From positions 1 to 64,000 of the forward strand of contig NZ_JAAIMY010000020.1 of assembly GCF_013300825.1 (NCBI RefSeq): 64,000 bases of DNA, given 5' to 3'. This DNA is from Blautia wexlerae. Its GTDB lineage: Bacteria; Bacillota; Clostridia; Lachnospirales; Lachnospiraceae. A program made the translations under genes and the position numbers. Position 1 is the stretch's first letter. Each line of letters starts with the position of its first letter. Shown here piece after piece: positions 44,444 through 54,132 of the stretch. Below the pieces are notes generated by a model, which saw nothing but the letters and a program-made list of their open reading frames with translations, was not told where the DNA came from and made no database searches.

Positions 44444-44914
44444 TTACAAATGTTTTCTTCTGATTCTCCTGTTTCTTTTTTCAAGTGCAGCAGCAGCCTC
44501 TTTTCTCGCAAGCTGTCTGTTTCGGATTGTTTCATCCAGATCCCGGCACTGATCTTCTCCTTCTTTTTTCATATGTAACTCCTGAGTAATCAGACGTTCC
44601 AGGATTTTCTGAAATTCAAGCATTTTTTCTCTCTCTGGCTGTTCATCTTCAAGCAGTTTCACTTTACTCTCAGTAGTTCCGGGTGCAGTCCTTGAAATCC
44701 TTGGAACCAGTTCTTTAATTGCTCTTAAGGCAAGTCCTCTTTTCTTAAGTTCCTTTATATTAGCCAGAAGCGTAATATCATTTCCTGTATAGTAACGATG
44801 TCCCTGCTCATTCCTGCATATCCTCAGTTCCAGTTCTTCCTCCCAGTATCTGAGGACCGATGCCCTCACACCAAGGATTTCTGCGGTCTGAGTCACAGTA
44901 TACCGCTGCTCCAT
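44444..44914 (-). CDS. MerR family transcriptional regulator
   Basis: A 156-aa regulator. The N-terminal winged helix (YTVTQTAEILGVRASVLRYW, 5-24) and HRYYTGNDI are standard MerR features; the C-terminal half is a long basic/acidic helix without metal-binding cysteines, so no heavy-metal sensing is indicated. Similar short MerR proteins occur near dnaB/ferredoxin loci in Lachnospiraceae but their targets are not known to me. ATG follows AAAAGGAGGAGGGGC. Converges with the ferredoxin gene. Confidence 0.88.
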   Translation of the reverse strand: MEQRYTVTQTAEILGVRASVLRYWEEELELRICRNEQGHRYYTGNDITLLANIKELKKRGLALRAIKELVPRISRTAPGTTESKVKLLEDEQPEREKMLEFQKILERLITQELHMKKEGEDQCRDLDETIRNRQLARKEAAAALEKRNRRIRRKHL

Positions 44915-45073
44915 GCTGCCCCTCCTCCTTTTGAGTCCATTTTTCCATCAGAAAACACTGATGCATATCAGTAATCCTGATATCATGTACATTCATTATA
45001 AAACTCCATACTGAGATTGCAAGAAGTTTCGGTTGACAAACTCCACTATAAACCTGCATTTTGATACAAAAAA

Positions 45074-45117
45074 ACAGGGAAACAGTACCATATTCTTCCC
45101 TGATACTGTTTCCCTGT
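45074..45117 (-). terminator. terminator of the rpsF-dnaB operon
   Basis: ACAGGGAAACAGTA and TACTGTTTCCCTGT form a perfect 14-bp stem, followed by TTTTTTTG in minus-strand sense, about 85 bases past the dnaB stop. The rest of the gap 44915-45201 shows no gene. Confidence 0.95.
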
Positions 45118-45201
45118 GAAATTTTTCTGATGTTATTCAAACCAAACACATCCCGGCAAAGCGTTTATCTCCGTCAGAAATCGGACTCCTGCCAGGATAA
45201 G

Positions 45202-46530
45202 TTATTTCTTCATATTCACAAACTGTGTATATCTCGGCAGCCATACCAGTTCTACCGTTCCGATAGGGCCGTTTCTCTGTTTGGCAATAATGATCTCCGC
45301 GATATCCTTCTTTTCTGTGTCCTTATGATAATAGTCATCTCTGTAGATAAACATTACCACATCGGCATCCTGCTCTATGGCTCCGGATTCTCGAAGATCC
45401 GAAAGCATTGGTCTGTGATCCGGACGCTGTTCTACCGCACGGCTAAGCTGAGACAATGCGATCACCGGCACATTCAGCTCTCTGGCAAGAGCTTTCAGAG
45501 AACGGGAAATATCTGAAATTTCCTGCTGTCTGGAATCACTTTTTCCACTTCCGCTCATGAGCTGCAGATAGTCGATCATGATAATCCCGAGATTATGTTC
45601 CAGCTTATATTTCCTGCATTTGGAGCGCATTTCCGCAATAGAAATACCCGGCGTATCATCAATGATCAAATTGGATTTACCGATGATATCTGCTCCCTCT
45701 ACCAGTTTGGTCCAGTCCTCGTCTTTCAGATTACCCGTTCTCATATTCTGGGAATCTACATGAGATTCCATTGCCAGAAGTCGGTTCACCAACTGCTCCT
45801 TTGACATTTCCAGACTGAATATGGCAACTGTGACATCTTTGCGAAATGCCATATACTGCGCAATATTCAGGACAAAGGCTGTCTTTCCCATAGAAGGACG
45901 GGCCGCAATCAGCACCAGATCAGAAGGATGCATACCTGATGTTTTATAATCCAGATCCACAAATCCTGTAGGAATACCTGTTACAGAACCTTTGAGCTTA
46001 GACGCTTTTTCTATGTTATTAATAGCATTCAGAACCACCTGCTGAATCGGAACATACTCTTCATTGTTGCGTCTCTGAAGAATATTGAACAATTTTTTTT
46101 CTGCTTCTTCCAGAATAATCTCTGTATTCTCCTTCTCCAGGTAGCAGGTGTTGGCAATCTCTTCATTTGCCTTGATCAGTCTGCGAAGGACTGCTTTCTC
46201 ACTGACGATCTTTGCATAATACTTTACATTTGCAGAAGTAGGAACTGCTGAGATCAAATCTCTTACATATTCCATGCTGCTGATATCCGGCGGGAGTTCT
46301 TTCTCCTTTAAACGATTCTGAAGGATCACCAGATCTACCGGTTTCCCTTCATTACACAATTCCACCATTGCATCAAAGATGATGCCATATTGTTTTTGAT
46401 AAAAATCGTCGCTGGTAAGTATCTCAGATGCCACAAGGATTGCATCTCTGTCCAGGATCATTGAGCCGATTACAGACTGCTCTGCCTCTATGCTATGGGG
46501 GAGTATCCTTTTAATCAGCGCTTCTTCCAT
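45202..46530 (-). CDS. dnaB: replicative DNA helicase DnaB
   Basis: A 442-aa hexameric helicase that unwinds DNA at the replication fork. The N-terminal primase-interacting domain begins LPHSIEAEQSVIGSMI; the RecA-like domain has Walker A ARPSMGKTAF, Walker B IIMIDYLQLM and the DNA-binding loop region. No intein or insertion. ATG follows GGAGGGATAAAGA. It closes the rpsF-ssb-rpsR-gdpP-rplI-dnaB operon, the usual arrangement in Firmicutes. Confidence 0.97.
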   Translation of the reverse strand: MEEALIKRILPHSIEAEQSVIGSMILDRDAILVASEILTSDDFYQKQYGIIFDAMVELCNEGKPVDLVILQNRLKEKELPPDISSMEYVRDLISAVPTSANVKYYAKIVSEKAVLRRLIKANEEIANTCYLEKENTEIILEEAEKKLFNILQRRNNEEYVPIQQVVLNAINNIEKASKLKGSVTGIPTGFVDLDYKTSGMHPSDLVLIAARPSMGKTAFVLNIAQYMAFRKDVTVAIFSLEMSKEQLVNRLLAMESHVDSQNMRTGNLKDEDWTKLVEGADIIGKSNLIIDDTPGISIAEMRSKCRKYKLEHNLGIIMIDYLQLMSGSGKSDSRQQEISDISRSLKALARELNVPVIALSQLSRAVEQRPDHRPMLSDLRESGAIEQDADVVMFIYRDDYYHKDTEKKDIAEIIIAKQRNGPIGTVELVWLPRYTQFVNMKK

Positions 46531-46550
46531 TCTTTATCCCTCCGGAAGAC

Positions 46551-46997
46551 TTATGCTTCTTTTACCCATACTTTAAGAGTTCCTGTTACCTTCGGATGTA
46601 ATCTGACAGGCACCTGGGTAACACCAAGTGTACGGATTGGCTCAGGAAGCTGCAGTTTCTTTTTATCAATGTCAAGATTTAACTGTTTCTTTGCTGCTTC
46701 GGAGATTTCTTTGGAAGAAACGGAACCAAAAGTTCTTCCGCCTTCTCCTGTTTTCAATGTAAGGATGATTTCTTTTGTCTCGAGATCCTTTGCAAATGCC
46801 TGTGCCGCTTCATATACTTCTTTTGCAACCTTCTCTTCGTTTGCTTTCTGAAGTTTCAGGTCATTTAAATTCTTTGGGGTTGCCTCCAGCCCCAGTTTCT
46901 TAGGAAGGATCATGTTTCTTGCATATCCGTCACTTACATTTACAATCTGTCCCTTTTTTCCAAGTGCTTTTACATCTTCAAGTAAGATTACTTTCAT
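46551..46997 (-). CDS. rplI: 50S ribosomal protein L9
   Basis: 148 aa. The N-terminal globular domain [20 protein letters not shown] is diagnostic; a long helix links it to the C-terminal domain. L9 binds 23S rRNA near the L1 stalk and protrudes from the 50S subunit. ATG follows AGGAGGAAAATACAAA and overlaps the gdpP stop (ATGA), so it is translationally coupled to it. Confidence 0.97.
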   Translation of the reverse strand: MKVILLEDVKALGKKGQIVNVSDGYARNMILPKKLGLEATPKNLNDLKLQKANEEKVAKEVYEAAQAFAKDLETKEIILTLKTGEGGRTFGSVSSKEISEAAKKQLNLDIDKKKLQLPEPIRTLGVTQVPVRLHPKVTGTLKVWVKEA

Positions 46998-49045
46998 TTT
47001 GTATTTTCCTCCTGATATTCCTGATCTATGATGTCTTTGAGAATTCTCTCCACTTCATCCGGAGAAGCCTTAACCTGAGCACCGGCAATATTCATATGGC
47101 CGCCTCCGCCCATCTTTTCCATCATTACCTGCACATTAATTTCATCAATAGCTCTGGCACTGATATAAACTTCATTATTGTACTGAGTCAGTACAAAGGA
47201 TGCCTTAACCCCTGCAATATTCAGAAGTTCATTGGCTGCCTGTGCTCCTATGACCGTAGGACTGTCCAGATTTTCGCTTGGACATCTGGCAATGGCATAG
47301 CATTCTCTGTAAATCTGCGCAGTTCTCACTGCTTCTGCACGTGCCTGATAAGATTTCAGGTCATCTCTCAATAATTTACGTACTCTAGTCACATCTGCTC
47401 CACTTCTTCTTAAGAATGCAGCAGCCTCAAAGGTGCGCACACCTGCACGCGTGGTAAAGTTATTTGTATCAATCATAATTCCTGCATAGAGACAATCTGC
47501 CTCTATATTGCGGATACGCAGATCATCTGAAAAATACTGCAGGATCTCCGATACCATCTCACAGGCTGAGGATGCATAGGGTTCCACATAGGAAAGCACC
47601 GCATTCTCTATCACTTCGCTTCCCCGCCTGTGATGATCCAGCACAACAATTGTTTTGGTCATGTGCAGAAGTTCCTCACATTCCGTATAGCTTGGCCTGT
47701 TAGTATCAACTACAACCACTACTGTATTGTTATCTACCATATCTTTAGCCTGCTCGCTGTCCACAAACATTGAGGGCTCATAATCAGGGTTATTCACATA
47801 TCCCGCAATCAGTGGTCTGATAGACTTTGTCGGATCATTCACTACAATACTGACAGATTTTCCAAGTGTTTTACCTGCACGGTAAATACCGATGGCAGCT
47901 CCAAGCGCATCCACATCCGTGATTTTATGTCCCATGACAACGACTCTGTCTTTCGTACTCATGAACTCTTTCAGTGCCTGAGCTTTTACTCTGGCTTTTA
48001 CGCGGGTATTCTTCTCCATTTGCTGAGTCTTTCCGCCGTAATAGGTAATATTATTTCCATTCTTAATAACAACCTGATCGCCGCCACGTCCAAGTGCCAT
48101 CTCTATGGCAATACGTGAATACTCATAATTTTGAAGATAAGTGGACGCATTCAGTCCCACACCAATACTCAAAGTGATTGCCATCTCATTTCCGATATTA
48201 ACTGTTTTAACCTCGTCCAGAATATGAAATCTCTGTTCTTTCAGAGCTTCAAGGGAACTCTGACGCATGATCAGGAAATATTTGTCCTTCTCAAGTTTCT
48301 TTACAAGACCATCAAAATTGGAAAAATATTTCGTAATCTTCCGGTCAATCAGAGCAATCAGAAGTGAACGCCTCACATCCTCCACACTCTCAAGTGCTTC
48401 CTCATAGTTATCCAGATAAGCCAGTGCCACAACCAGTTTATTGTCTTCATTCTTCTTCATGTACGCTTTCAGTTCTGTATTATCATACAGATACATGGCG
48501 ATCAGGCTGACATTTCTGTCTGTATTCTCCAGAAGTTCACTGTCTGCAACAATCTGGCCAAGAGATACTCTCTGCATGGAAATACGATAAGTCTTCTCTC
48601 CAAACTGAGTGCTGATCTCGCTGATTTCCTTCTTATCTGCAACCGGCAATTTGTCAGATGTTATATCAGGAAAAACAGTGTTGACATTTTTCTTATAAAA
48701 CTGATCTTTACCTGTAAGTTCCGCAAATACTTTATTGGACCAGATCATTCTGCCATTCATATCCATGATGGCATAGGGCAGTGCCAGGTCTTCGAGGATT
48801 CTCTTCTCAAGTGAATCGTACTGATTAGCAAAGGCTATCAGTTCATTTACAAGGAAAGGTCTGTGACATCGGAGTATCATTACCGCACATCCAACATAAA
48901 TAAGGATTCCGCCTGATACAATGAGACCTGCTTTCACACTGACAAAATACACCCAGATATTAAGTACGATCAGCAAAGCTGAAAGAATCAACGGCCAACG
49001 CATGAATACTTTCATATGCCCTTTTAATTTCAGTTTATCACTCAT
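46994..49045 (-). CDS. gdpP: cyclic-di-AMP phosphodiesterase, GdpP type (DHH family)
   Basis: A roughly 683-aa membrane enzyme expected to hydrolyse c-di-AMP to pApA. Order: two N-terminal helices (about 18-55), a PAS-like domain (about 75-160), a degenerate GGDEF domain (SIGVGLNAS ... ALGRGGDQ), then DHH ([21 protein letters not shown]) and DHHA1 ([12 protein letters not shown]). ATG at 49045 has GGAAAG upstream; other in-frame ATGs extend it by up to 26 codons with no better site. Inserted between rpsR and rplI as in many Firmicutes. c-di-AMP controls potassium uptake and wall homeostasis. Confidence 0.93.
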   Translation of the reverse strand: MSDKLKLKGHMKVFMRWPLILSALLIVLNIWVYFVSVKAGLIVSGGILIYVGCAVMILRCHRPFLVNELIAFANQYDSLEKRILEDLALPYAIMDMNGRMIWSNKVFAELTGKDQFYKKNVNTVFPDITSDKLPVADKKEISEISTQFGEKTYRISMQRVSLGQIVADSELLENTDRNVSLIAMYLYDNTELKAYMKKNEDNKLVVALAYLDNYEEALESVEDVRRSLLIALIDRKITKYFSNFDGLVKKLEKDKYFLIMRQSSLEALKEQRFHILDEVKTVNIGNEMAITLSIGVGLNASTYLQNYEYSRIAIEMALGRGGDQVVIKNGNNITYYGGKTQQMEKNTRVKARVKAQALKEFMSTKDRVVVMGHKITDVDALGAAIGIYRAGKTLGKSVSIVVNDPTKSIRPLIAGYVNNPDYEPSMFVDSEQAKDMVDNNTVVVVVDTNRPSYTECEELLHMTKTIVVLDHHRRGSEVIENAVLSYVEPYASSACEMVSEILQYFSDDLRIRNIEADCLYAGIMIDTNNFTTRAGVRTFEAAAFLRRSGADVTRVRKLLRDDLKSYQARAEAVRTAQIYRECYAIARCPSENLDSPTVIGAQAANELLNIAGVKASFVLTQYNNEVYISARAIDEINVQVMMEKMGGGGHMNIAGAQVKASPDEVERILKDIIDQEYQEENTK

Positions 49046-49200
49046 ATCTTTCTTTCCGTTCTTCATCATTCTATTGTTTCGCCTGTGTACAGCAGATGAG
49101 CTGTGCATTGGCAGGTACTGCAAAAAACGCCCTGTGAATTATATTATAACAGATTCAAACAGAATTTACCATAGTAACAGAAGAACGTGCAAAAATAATT

Positions 49201-49231
49201 GCGTTACTGTTCACTCCGTTCACAGTAACGC
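49201..49231. repeat. palindromic repeat unit between rpsR and gdpP
   Basis: GCGTTACTGT and ACAGTAACGC frame an 11-nt centre; the unit matches 43852-43880 and, with a few changes, 27092-27118. Next to it AAATGCTGC/GCAGCATTT (49236-49267) forms a second hairpin followed by T residues on the minus strand, so the pair may act as a partial terminator after rpsR. Confidence 0.7.
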
Positions 49232-49279
49232 AAAAATGCTGCCCCGCCAAATGCGAAGCAGCATTTATCATCTTCAGAA

Positions 49280-49543
49280 TTAGTCCTGGATGTATGGCAT
49301 CATAGACATATGACGTGCTCTCTTGATAGCAACTGTCAATGCTCTCTGATGTTTTGCACAGTTTCCTGTGATTCTTCTTGGGAGGATTTTTCCTCTTTCA
49401 GAAACATATTTTCTTAATTTTGCTACATCCTTGTAGTCGATCTCGTTATTCTCTTTACCACAGAATACGCAAACTTTTTTTCTTCTGCGGCCGCCTCTTC
49501 TCTTCATTGGAGAGTCTGGTCTTTCGCCTCTATTGTAAGCCAT
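49280..49543 (-). CDS. rpsR: 30S ribosomal protein S18
   Basis: 87 aa. The S18 core [20 protein letters not shown] is unmistakable. It binds 16S rRNA as a heterodimer with S6, encoded upstream. The N-terminal part has [15 protein letters not shown] with a CxxC pair, the possible zinc-binding form. ATG follows AGGAGGAAAGCAATC. Confidence 0.97.
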   Translation of the reverse strand: MAYNRGERPDSPMKRRGGRRRKKVCVFCGKENNEIDYKDVAKLRKYVSERGKILPRRITGNCAKHQRALTVAIKRARHMSMMPYIQD

Positions 49544-49586
49544 GATTGCTTTCCTCCTATTTTATTCTATCAGTTTGTAATAAGCT

Positions 49587-50048
49587 CTAATTAAACGGCA
49601 GTTCTTCATCAATTCCATCCGGAATGTTCATGAAGCCGTCTGCACTGGCTGCTCCCGGAGCCGGCATGGATGGTGCAGGTGTCGGTACTGATGTCTGCGG
49701 ATGGGAAGCTGCGTAATTATCGCTGGCTGCCTTGCTCTCAGCAAACTCCTGTTCCTCAACTACTACCTCTGTTGTGTAGACCTTCTGGCCATCACGATTA
49801 GTGTAGCTGCCTGTCTGAATGCGTCCTGAAACAATGATCTTAAGTCCCTGACGAAAATACTTCTCTGCAAACTCGGCTGTACGTCCAAAGGATACACAGC
49901 TGATAAAGTCTGCTGTTGCTTCACCGTCACGGCGGAATCTTCTGTCTACTGCCAGTGTATATCTGGCAATTGCCAATGCATTCTCTCCTGCGGAATATCT
50001 CACCTCAGGATCTCTTGTTAAGCGTCCCATTAAAATTACTTTGTTCAT
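49587..50048 (-). CDS. ssb: single-stranded DNA-binding protein
   Basis: 153 aa. N-terminal OB fold starting MNKVILMGRLTRDPEVRYS, a proline/serine-rich linker, and the acidic tail IDEELPFN that recruits replication and repair proteins. ATG at 50048 has GAGGTATTTAT before it; the frame extends 16 codons without a ribosome site. Second gene of the rpsF operon. Confidence 0.97.
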   Translation of the reverse strand: MNKVILMGRLTRDPEVRYSAGENALAIARYTLAVDRRFRRDGEATADFISCVSFGRTAEFAEKYFRQGLKIIVSGRIQTGSYTNRDGQKVYTTEVVVEEQEFAESKAASDNYAASHPQTSVPTPAPSMPAPGAASADGFMNIPDGIDEELPFN

Positions 50049-50131
50049 ATAAATACCTCTTCGTTTCTGCTTTGAATGAATGGTTGAACGGATCAATTAA
50101 TGGTGCCTTCTAAAATCCACTCTGTATAAGA

Positions 50132-50419
50132 TTATGCGTCTTTTCTTACGACTAAGTATCTTAATACATTGTCCATGATACGAACGTGTCTTTCAACTTC
50201 CGCTGGGCACTGTGCGTCTGCTTCAAACTGAATGAAATAGTAGAAGCCTTCATGCATTTTCTGAATTTCGTAAGCTAATTTTTTCTTACCCCATTCTTCT
50301 ACTTCTGTGATAGTGCCGTTGTAACGTGTGATGTATCCTTTTGCTTTCTCAACAACTGCATCACGTACTTCGTCTTCAACTTTTGCACTAACAACTAATG
50401 CTAACTCGTACTTGTTCAT
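50132..50419 (-). CDS. rpsF: 30S ribosomal protein S6
   Basis: 95 aa, beginning MNKYELALVVSAKVED with VEEWGKKKLAYEIQKMHEGFYY as the family core. Start ATG at 50419 follows AAGGAGGTAAAGCAAGAC. First gene of rpsF-ssb-rpsR-gdpP-rplI-dnaB. S6:S18 often represses this operon through a leader element; I looked for it and see only a weak CCUUGC/GCAAAGG stem. Confidence 0.97.
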   Translation of the reverse strand: MNKYELALVVSAKVEDEVRDAVVEKAKGYITRYNGTITEVEEWGKKKLAYEIQKMHEGFYYFIQFEADAQCPAEVERHVRIMDNVLRYLVVRKDA

Positions 50420-50497
50420 GTCTTGCTTTACCTCCTTATGGTCTGTTGGCCCTTTGCCTGTCAAAGAGCAAGGATATAAAATATATCACGAGTGTTG

Positions 50498-50526
50498 ATT
50501 CTAACATAGTTTTTCGTGTCTGTAAA
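50498..50526 (-). promoter_or_regulatory. promoter of the rpsF operon
   Basis: TTTACA, 17-bp spacer, TAGAAT on the minus strand; the -35 lies just past the DUF951 stop, leaving a leader of about 70 nt. Confidence 0.8.
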
Positions 50527-50529
50527 GTA

Positions 50530-50721
50530 CTATTTTTCTTTTTTTATCAAATTTTTAGTATTTTTCTCAACCATCTTGCGCGGTACCATGATCTGATGTC
50601 CGCATCCTGTACATTTCAGGCGGAAATCAGCACCTACCCTTAAGATTTCCCAGTCTCTGCTTCCGCATGGATGGACTTTCTTTAATGTAACGGTATCACC
50701 AACTTCATAGGGAAGTCCCAT
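50530..50721 (-). CDS. DUF951 domain protein
   Basis: A 63-aa protein of the DUF951 family: PYEVGDTVTLKKVHPCGSRDW, then CTGCGHQIMVPRKMVEKN. The cysteines suggest a small zinc-binding fold; HPCGS plus CxxC is the family signature. Function unknown; in Firmicutes the gene sits near rpsF and ychF. It is directly upstream of the rpsF promoter, so read-through may reach rpsF. ATG has AAGAGGAGTAAGAGATT before it. Confidence 0.92.
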   Translation of the reverse strand: MGLPYEVGDTVTLKKVHPCGSRDWEILRVGADFRLKCTGCGHQIMVPRKMVEKNTKNLIKKEK

Positions 50722-50817
50722 AATCTCTTACTCCTCTTATATAACTTTGACAGTAACTGTCCGGTATTTCGCCAAATAGCGAACCGCTGAACAATTACCC
50801 TTGATTTTTCAGACACG

Positions 50818-51540
50818 CTAGCAATGAATCTGTGAAAATACCTGTCCGATCGGCTCCTGGATCAAAAGGTCTGCATATCTGTCTCTCGGAGTCGGGGATT
50901 TATTGATCACTACCAGATGCTCACCGCGGAAATAGTCGATCAGTCCTGCTGCCGGATAAACAGCCAGGGAAGTTCCACCGATGATCAGAACCTGCGCTTC
51001 TGAGATTGCTTTCACTGCCTCATTGATTGTCTGGTTGTCCAGACCTTCTTCATACAATACCACATCCGGCTTGATAATTCCACCACATTCACATCTCGGA
51101 ACACCTGTGGATGCTTTCATGTGGGCAAAATCATAGAATCTGTGGCATTTCATGCAGTAATTACGGTATACGCTTCCATGAAGTTCCAGAACCTTCTTGC
51201 TGCCCGCCATCTGATGCAGATTGTCTATATTCTGGGTGATAACAGCTTTCAGCTTGCCTGCCTGCTCCAGTTCTGCCAACTTCAAATGTGCTGCATTTGG
51301 TTTTGCAGTGTCGCAAAGCATCTTGTCTCTGTAGAATTTGAAAAATTCTTCCGGCTTTCTCATAAAGAATGTATGGCTTAAGATCGTTTCCGGAGGATAG
51401 TCATATTTCTGATGATAAAGTCCGTCCTGACTTCTGAAATCCGGGATTCCGCTCTCTGTGGAAACACCTGCGCCGCCGAAGAAGACAATATTGTCATATT
51501 TGTCTACAAATTCCTGTAATCTCTCAACTTCTCCTGCCAT
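50818..51540 (-). CDS. NAD-dependent protein deacylase, Sir2 family
   Basis: A 240-aa sirtuin that removes acyl groups from lysines using NAD. The NAD pocket FFGGAGVSTESGIPDFRS, the catalytic region TQNIDNLHQMAG with LELHGS (His general base), and a zinc site with CMKC and CEC are all present. Class U/III-like bacterial type. ATG follows AAAGGAGGAATTCTAA. Monocistronic as far as can be seen. Confidence 0.95.
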   Translation of the reverse strand: MAGEVERLQEFVDKYDNIVFFGGAGVSTESGIPDFRSQDGLYHQKYDYPPETILSHTFFMRKPEEFFKFYRDKMLCDTAKPNAAHLKLAELEQAGKLKAVITQNIDNLHQMAGSKKVLELHGSVYRNYCMKCHRFYDFAHMKASTGVPRCECGGIIKPDVVLYEEGLDNQTINEAVKAISEAQVLIIGGTSLAVYPAAGLIDYFRGEHLVVINKSPTPRDRYADLLIQEPIGQVFSQIHC

Positions 51541-51599
51541 TTAGAATTCCTCCTTTATTTTTTCCAAACACTGTTACTGAAGTTTTATCATCTTAACTT

Positions 51600-52412
51600 C
51601 TACTTTTCAATATCAAGTGTATCCACACGTTTTCCCTGGACAACATAACGGGTTGCCTCGTTTCCCGTACAGGTAGACAGTGTAATGATCTTGTCCTTTA
51701 TGTTCATTCCTTCTACATCTGTCCGGATCTCGGAATATCCTCGGATCTTCTCCAGATATTTTTCAAATTCCTCACCAGGTCCCTTGAACAGGGTATAGGT
51801 ATCACTGTTCACACCTGTAGTGTACGCGGAGATAATCTCATACCTGTAGTTTTTCTCAGGTGTAAAGATCCAGAAATATTTGCTCTTCTTATAAGTCTCT
51901 TCATCCTGTGTAAATTTCTTAAGCTGAGCAAACATGGAACCATTTTTCATATTATGACCATACACGATCGTGTTGCAGTCACTGAAATCTCCTTTATTTT
52001 CATAGTCCACGAAGATAGTTCCTGCAAAGTTATAATTCTTCTCATAGGTTCTGTGAAGATAAGTTTCATTGTCTTTGCCATGCACGATGGGGTAATTAAT
52101 ATCTGGCACTGCTTCCACATAAATCCATCCCACTACATCATTATTTACACTTTTAAGAGATGCAAAGTCAATATCCATAGGTGCTTTCAGCTCACTGCCG
52201 GCTTCCGGTCCTGCCGCTTCTCCATACGGATCTCGTTCTGTTACCGCCATCTGTGTGATCGAATTGTACTCATCCGTACCTTTCTTATATTCTGTATAAA
52301 TATGAAACAGATTATATCCTGCATAACAGAATACACAGATTGCTGCGATCAGAACAACCGTCAACACAACATCCCCTGCTGTCTTCTTTTTTTTAGGCTG
52401 TTTTTCTGACAT
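51600..52412 (-). CDS. class B sortase
   Basis: A 270-aa membrane-anchored transpeptidase. Basic N terminus (KQPKKKKTAG), one helix about 13-33, then the sortase barrel with YGHNM (catalytic His), TLSTC with Cys248, and Arg255. The LSTC context and length fit class B, which attaches one or a few surface proteins, such as those with NPxTN/SPxTG signals, to peptidoglycan. No substrate is encoded beside it. ATG at 52412 follows TGGAGGAAGA. 107 bp downstream of the MoxR-type ATPase; linkage is uncertain. Confidence 0.92.
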   Translation of the reverse strand: MSEKQPKKKKTAGDVVLTVVLIAAICVFCYAGYNLFHIYTEYKKGTDEYNSITQMAVTERDPYGEAAGPEAGSELKAPMDIDFASLKSVNNDVVGWIYVEAVPDINYPIVHGKDNETYLHRTYEKNYNFAGTIFVDYENKGDFSDCNTIVYGHNMKNGSMFAQLKKFTQDEETYKKSKYFWIFTPEKNYRYEIISAYTTGVNSDTYTLFKGPGEEFEKYLEKIRGYSEIRTDVEGMNIKDKIITLSTCTGNEATRYVVQGKRVDTLDIEK

Positions 52413-52519
52413 TCTTCCTCCATTTCCGCAGCACATTGCTGCTATGTATCAGCTGCTGTCTGATTGACTTCTATATAATATACAGACATCCGTTTCCAAC
52501 CGCTGTCTGTGACAGACTA

Positions 52520-54085
52520 TTATACCCGGTCACATCGTTCTTCCTGTAATCCATTATGCACTGCCTCCAGACACGCTTTTCGCAGTTCATTTTCTTCTTT
52601 ATTATATAGAAGCATCTCACTGTATTCAAAATATACCGGACAGCCATTTCCGGAAATAAACGAAGTCATTGCCCTATCCGCTGTGATCCCTGTCACGAAA
52701 AGCAACATTTCCTGATTTTCGCCAAAGCTCTCTTTAATAAATGAAAAGGCATTCTGCAGCTCTCCCTGAAGTTTTTGTATCATATCTTCTCTGCATACTG
52801 CTTCTTTTTCAAAACATTTACTGATCCGCTTAAATCCATTTTCAGCTGACCGCACATGTTCTTTCTTTGCTGTCAGAATATATTCCCGCAGCCTGCGGAT
52901 CGCCGTCTCCTGATATTTCTGTTCTCTTACTGAGATCAGTTCCATCTTTACTTTGATCTGCAGACTGTTTTCCTGTTCCTGCGCAAATTCTTCAAGCAAT
53001 GAAATTCCCAGCTTCTCTTCCTCAGCATTCTTTCTCACCTGAGTTCTCAGATGCAGAAGCATCTCATGGAGTATCTCAAGCTGATGATCTGCCTGTCCGT
53101 ATTCTTCCGCTTTTTCTCTCAATGCCCCCAGAATCAGATTTACAACTGCAAAACGCTCCTCAAAAGCTCCGTCTGCAGCCATCTTCTCCTTCAGCGCCAG
53201 ATTCTCCGGGCTCATATTTCCGGACAGGATCGACGGGATTTCATAATCCTCCCCATACTTTGTATATAACTGATAAAATCCTGCAAAATCCCTGGCTGTT
53301 TCCTCTTTCTGGAGAAATTCCTCCACCAGTTCCTCACTGATCCCGATTCCCAGCTTTTCATAGCTTTGCAGAAGTCTTGAAAGATCCTCCCAACCTCTGG
53401 CAGTTACAAAGAATTTACCGTCTACTGTATTCTCCACTGCATAAAAATTGTTCTTCTTCACAGACAGATAAGAAATGATTGCCTGATGCACCTTCTGCTG
53501 TCCTGCATATTTCAGCCAGATATCGCAGTCAGGCTCAATTGTAAGCTTACGGACACGGTCAAGTGTGACAATATCAAATTCCCTGACAGATTTATTATAC
53601 TCCGGCGGATTTCCCGCTGCTACCAGAATCCAGCCTTCCGGAATCTTATGACTTCCAAAGGTTTTATTCTGGAGAAGTGCCAGCATTGCCGGTGCCAGGG
53701 TTTCAGACACACAGTTGATCTCATCAATAAACAGGATTCCCTCTTTCCTACCTGTATTCTCCATACAATCATAGACAGATGCCACGATCTCACTCATTGT
53801 GTAATCTGTCACCATCATGCCTTTTCCACCGTAATTCCGTTTAACGATCTCCGGAAGACCGATAGCACTCTGACGGGTGTGATGGGTAATGGTGTAGGCT
53901 ACAAGTCCTACACCGCACTCTGCTGCCGCCTGTTCCATAATGGCAGTTTTGCCGATTCCCGGCGGACCGATCAGTAAAAGCGGTCTCTGACGGATCAGCG
54001 GATAAGTATAATATCCATTCTCATCCTTCGCCAGATATGCACGAAGTGTATTACAGATTTCTGTTTTTGCTTCCTGTATGTTCAT
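52520..54085 (-). CDS. MoxR-type AAA+ ATPase
   Basis: A 521-aa AAA+ protein. Walker A GPPGIGKTAIMEQ (about 39-51), Walker B ILFIDEINCV, sensor 1 in LVAAGNPPEYN and a long C-terminal helical region of about 250 residues not common to all MoxR proteins. MoxR ATPases act as chaperones that remodel partner complexes, usually together with a von Willebrand factor A protein; such a protein is encoded just upstream. ATG follows GCAGGAGTATGATAATAA. No target genes are recognisable nearby. Confidence 0.88.
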   Translation of the reverse strand: MNIQEAKTEICNTLRAYLAKDENGYYTYPLIRQRPLLLIGPPGIGKTAIMEQAAAECGVGLVAYTITHHTRQSAIGLPEIVKRNYGGKGMMVTDYTMSEIVASVYDCMENTGRKEGILFIDEINCVSETLAPAMLALLQNKTFGSHKIPEGWILVAAGNPPEYNKSVREFDIVTLDRVRKLTIEPDCDIWLKYAGQQKVHQAIISYLSVKKNNFYAVENTVDGKFFVTARGWEDLSRLLQSYEKLGIGISEELVEEFLQKEETARDFAGFYQLYTKYGEDYEIPSILSGNMSPENLALKEKMAADGAFEERFAVVNLILGALREKAEEYGQADHQLEILHEMLLHLRTQVRKNAEEEKLGISLLEEFAQEQENSLQIKVKMELISVREQKYQETAIRRLREYILTAKKEHVRSAENGFKRISKCFEKEAVCREDMIQKLQGELQNAFSFIKESFGENQEMLLFVTGITADRAMTSFISGNGCPVYFEYSEMLLYNKEENELRKACLEAVHNGLQEERCDRV

Positions 54086-54132
54086 TTTATTATCATACTC
54101 CTGCTAGTTGTTTAATCAAACTGATCCGCAGT

